Below, one piece after another: positions 5,341 through 5,897 of a DNA stretch of 5,897 nt. The position numbers were made by a program, and so were the translations under genes. The notes under the pieces were generated by a model. The model searched no databases. It was given only the letters and a program-made list of their open reading frames with translations, and was not told the DNA's origin. The DNA is from an uncultured Roseburia sp. (GTDB lineage: Bacteria > Bacillota > Clostridia > Lachnospirales > Lachnospiraceae): contig CAKRCJ010000153.1 in NCBI GenBank assembly GCA_934307185.1, positions 1 to 5,897 on the forward strand. The letters are read 5' to 3'. How positions within the stretch are numbered: position 1 is the stretch's first letter; every line of letters starts with the position of its first letter.

Positions 5341-5897
5341 TTAATTTAAAATGCCGTATTTTTTCATCGCATCTGCTAAAACTGCTGTATTCTGCTCTGT
5401 CATCTCTGTGAGTGGGGAACGAAGTGGTCCGACCTCTTTTCCCATCAGATTTAATGCTTTTTTCACAGGAATTGGGTTTACTTCCTTAAACAATGCGCTT
5501 ACAAGCGGCTGTGCCTCTCTCTGAAGCAGCATTGCAGTATTTAAATCCCCGTCAAAAAAGCTCTGACACATGTTGTGGACTTTTGCAGGCGCTACATTTG
5601 ACCATACCGAAATTACACCGATTGCCCCGATTGACAGAAGCGGAACAACAATTCCGTCCTCGCCGGAGTATAAATCAATCTTTCCATCGGTTAAATACAT
5701 TAATTCCGAAGCCTGTGCAACACTTCCTGTAGCCTCTTTGATTGCAACGACATTCTCAACTTCTTTATAAATCTTAGCTGCTGTTTCCGGAAGAATATTA
5801 CATCCGGTTCTTCCAGGTACATTATACATGATGATCGGTAACTTTGTACACTCTGCAATTTCAGAATAGTAACGTACCAGTCCATCCTGTGTACATT
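5341..5897 (-). CDS. dapA: 4-hydroxy-tetrahydrodipicolinate synthase, 5' part outside window
   Basis: The C-terminal 184 residues are present. The frame is open to the window edge, and full DapA proteins are about 290-295 residues. DapA condenses pyruvate with aspartate semialdehyde in the cytosol, the first committed step to diaminopimelate and lysine. The fragment begins CTQDGL, matching the T-Q-E-G-L of the family. It continues with IIMYNVPGRTG, where the Tyr (fragment residue 24) and Arg (29) match catalytic Tyr133 and Arg138 of the E. coli enzyme. IKEATG follows, where Lys (53; codon 5737-5739) is the Schiff-base lysine. The YSGEDG and GAIGVISV stretches are also typical. An internal ATG at 5829 is not the start, because conserved sequence continues upstream of it. 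DapA belongs to a family that includes N-acetylneuraminate lyase, but the GRTG motif and the neighbouring dapB make DapA by far the best call. Any lysine-responsive leader would lie outside the window. Confidence 0.96.
   Translation of the reverse strand, partial: CTQDGLVRYYSEIAECTKLPIIMYNVPGRTGCNILPETAAKIYKEVENVVAIKEATGSVAQASELMYLTDGKIDLYSGEDGIVVPLLSIGAIGVISVWSNVAPAKVHNMCQSFFDGDLNTAMLLQREAQPLVSALFKEVNPIPVKKALNLMGKEVGPLRSPLTEMTEQNTAVLADAMKKYGILN

Noticed and set aside
5700..5885. Minus-strand frame of 61 codons within dapA
   Set aside because: It overlaps the DapA active-site coding region in another frame, and the DapA frame is clearly the real one.
1..5897. CRISPR arrays, insertion sequences, tRNA or rRNA genes, phage genes
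   Set aside because: No spaced direct DNA repeats, transposase motifs, terminal inverted repeats or RNA gene structures were seen. The region is tightly packed with ordinary metabolic and envelope genes.

Overview
The window is a gene-dense stretch from an AT-rich Gram-positive bacterium. All genes lie on the minus strand. The likely source is a member of the Clostridia, probably Lachnospiraceae-like. The reasons are the class III fructose-1,6-bisphosphatase, the TGS/kinase fusion protein common in that group, a secreted VanW-domain protein with EGR-type repeats, and strong Shine-Dalgarno sites. The species cannot be fixed from this sequence alone. No RNA gene, mobile element or CRISPR array was seen.

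Reading in the direction of transcription (right to left): dapA (5341-5897, 5' end outside the window) is followed by an 87-base gap with a strong hairpin, then dapB (4491-5252). After 21 bases comes fbp, a class III fructose-1,6-bisphosphatase (2514-4469). These three probably form one transcription unit that joins lysine/diaminopimelate synthesis to gluconeogenesis. A candidate promoter with a perfect TATAAT overlaps the end of fbp. It would start a second unit made of a secreted VanW-domain protein (1581-2429) and, 23 bases later, a TGS-SAD-P-loop kinase of the 'nucleoside kinase' family (1-1557, 3' end outside the window).

How the genes work together: DapA and DapB catalyse two successive steps from aspartate semialdehyde and pyruvate towards diaminopimelate (cell wall) and lysine. 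Fbp is the committed step of gluconeogenesis and feeds hexose phosphates for sugar and wall precursors. The VanW protein is exported and probably acts in the envelope. The kinase protein is cytosolic.

I found no clear new multi-gene system. The best leads are: (1) the kinase protein keeps the whole N-terminal half of a threonyl-tRNA synthetase (TGS plus editing-domain fold) but has lost all four zinc ligands of the editing site; (2) the VanW protein carries two 39-residue EGR repeats and has a possible Cys-His-Asp constellation; (3) the dapA-dapB hairpin is fully paired only in the minus-strand RNA, although its better U-tract is on the plus-strand side.
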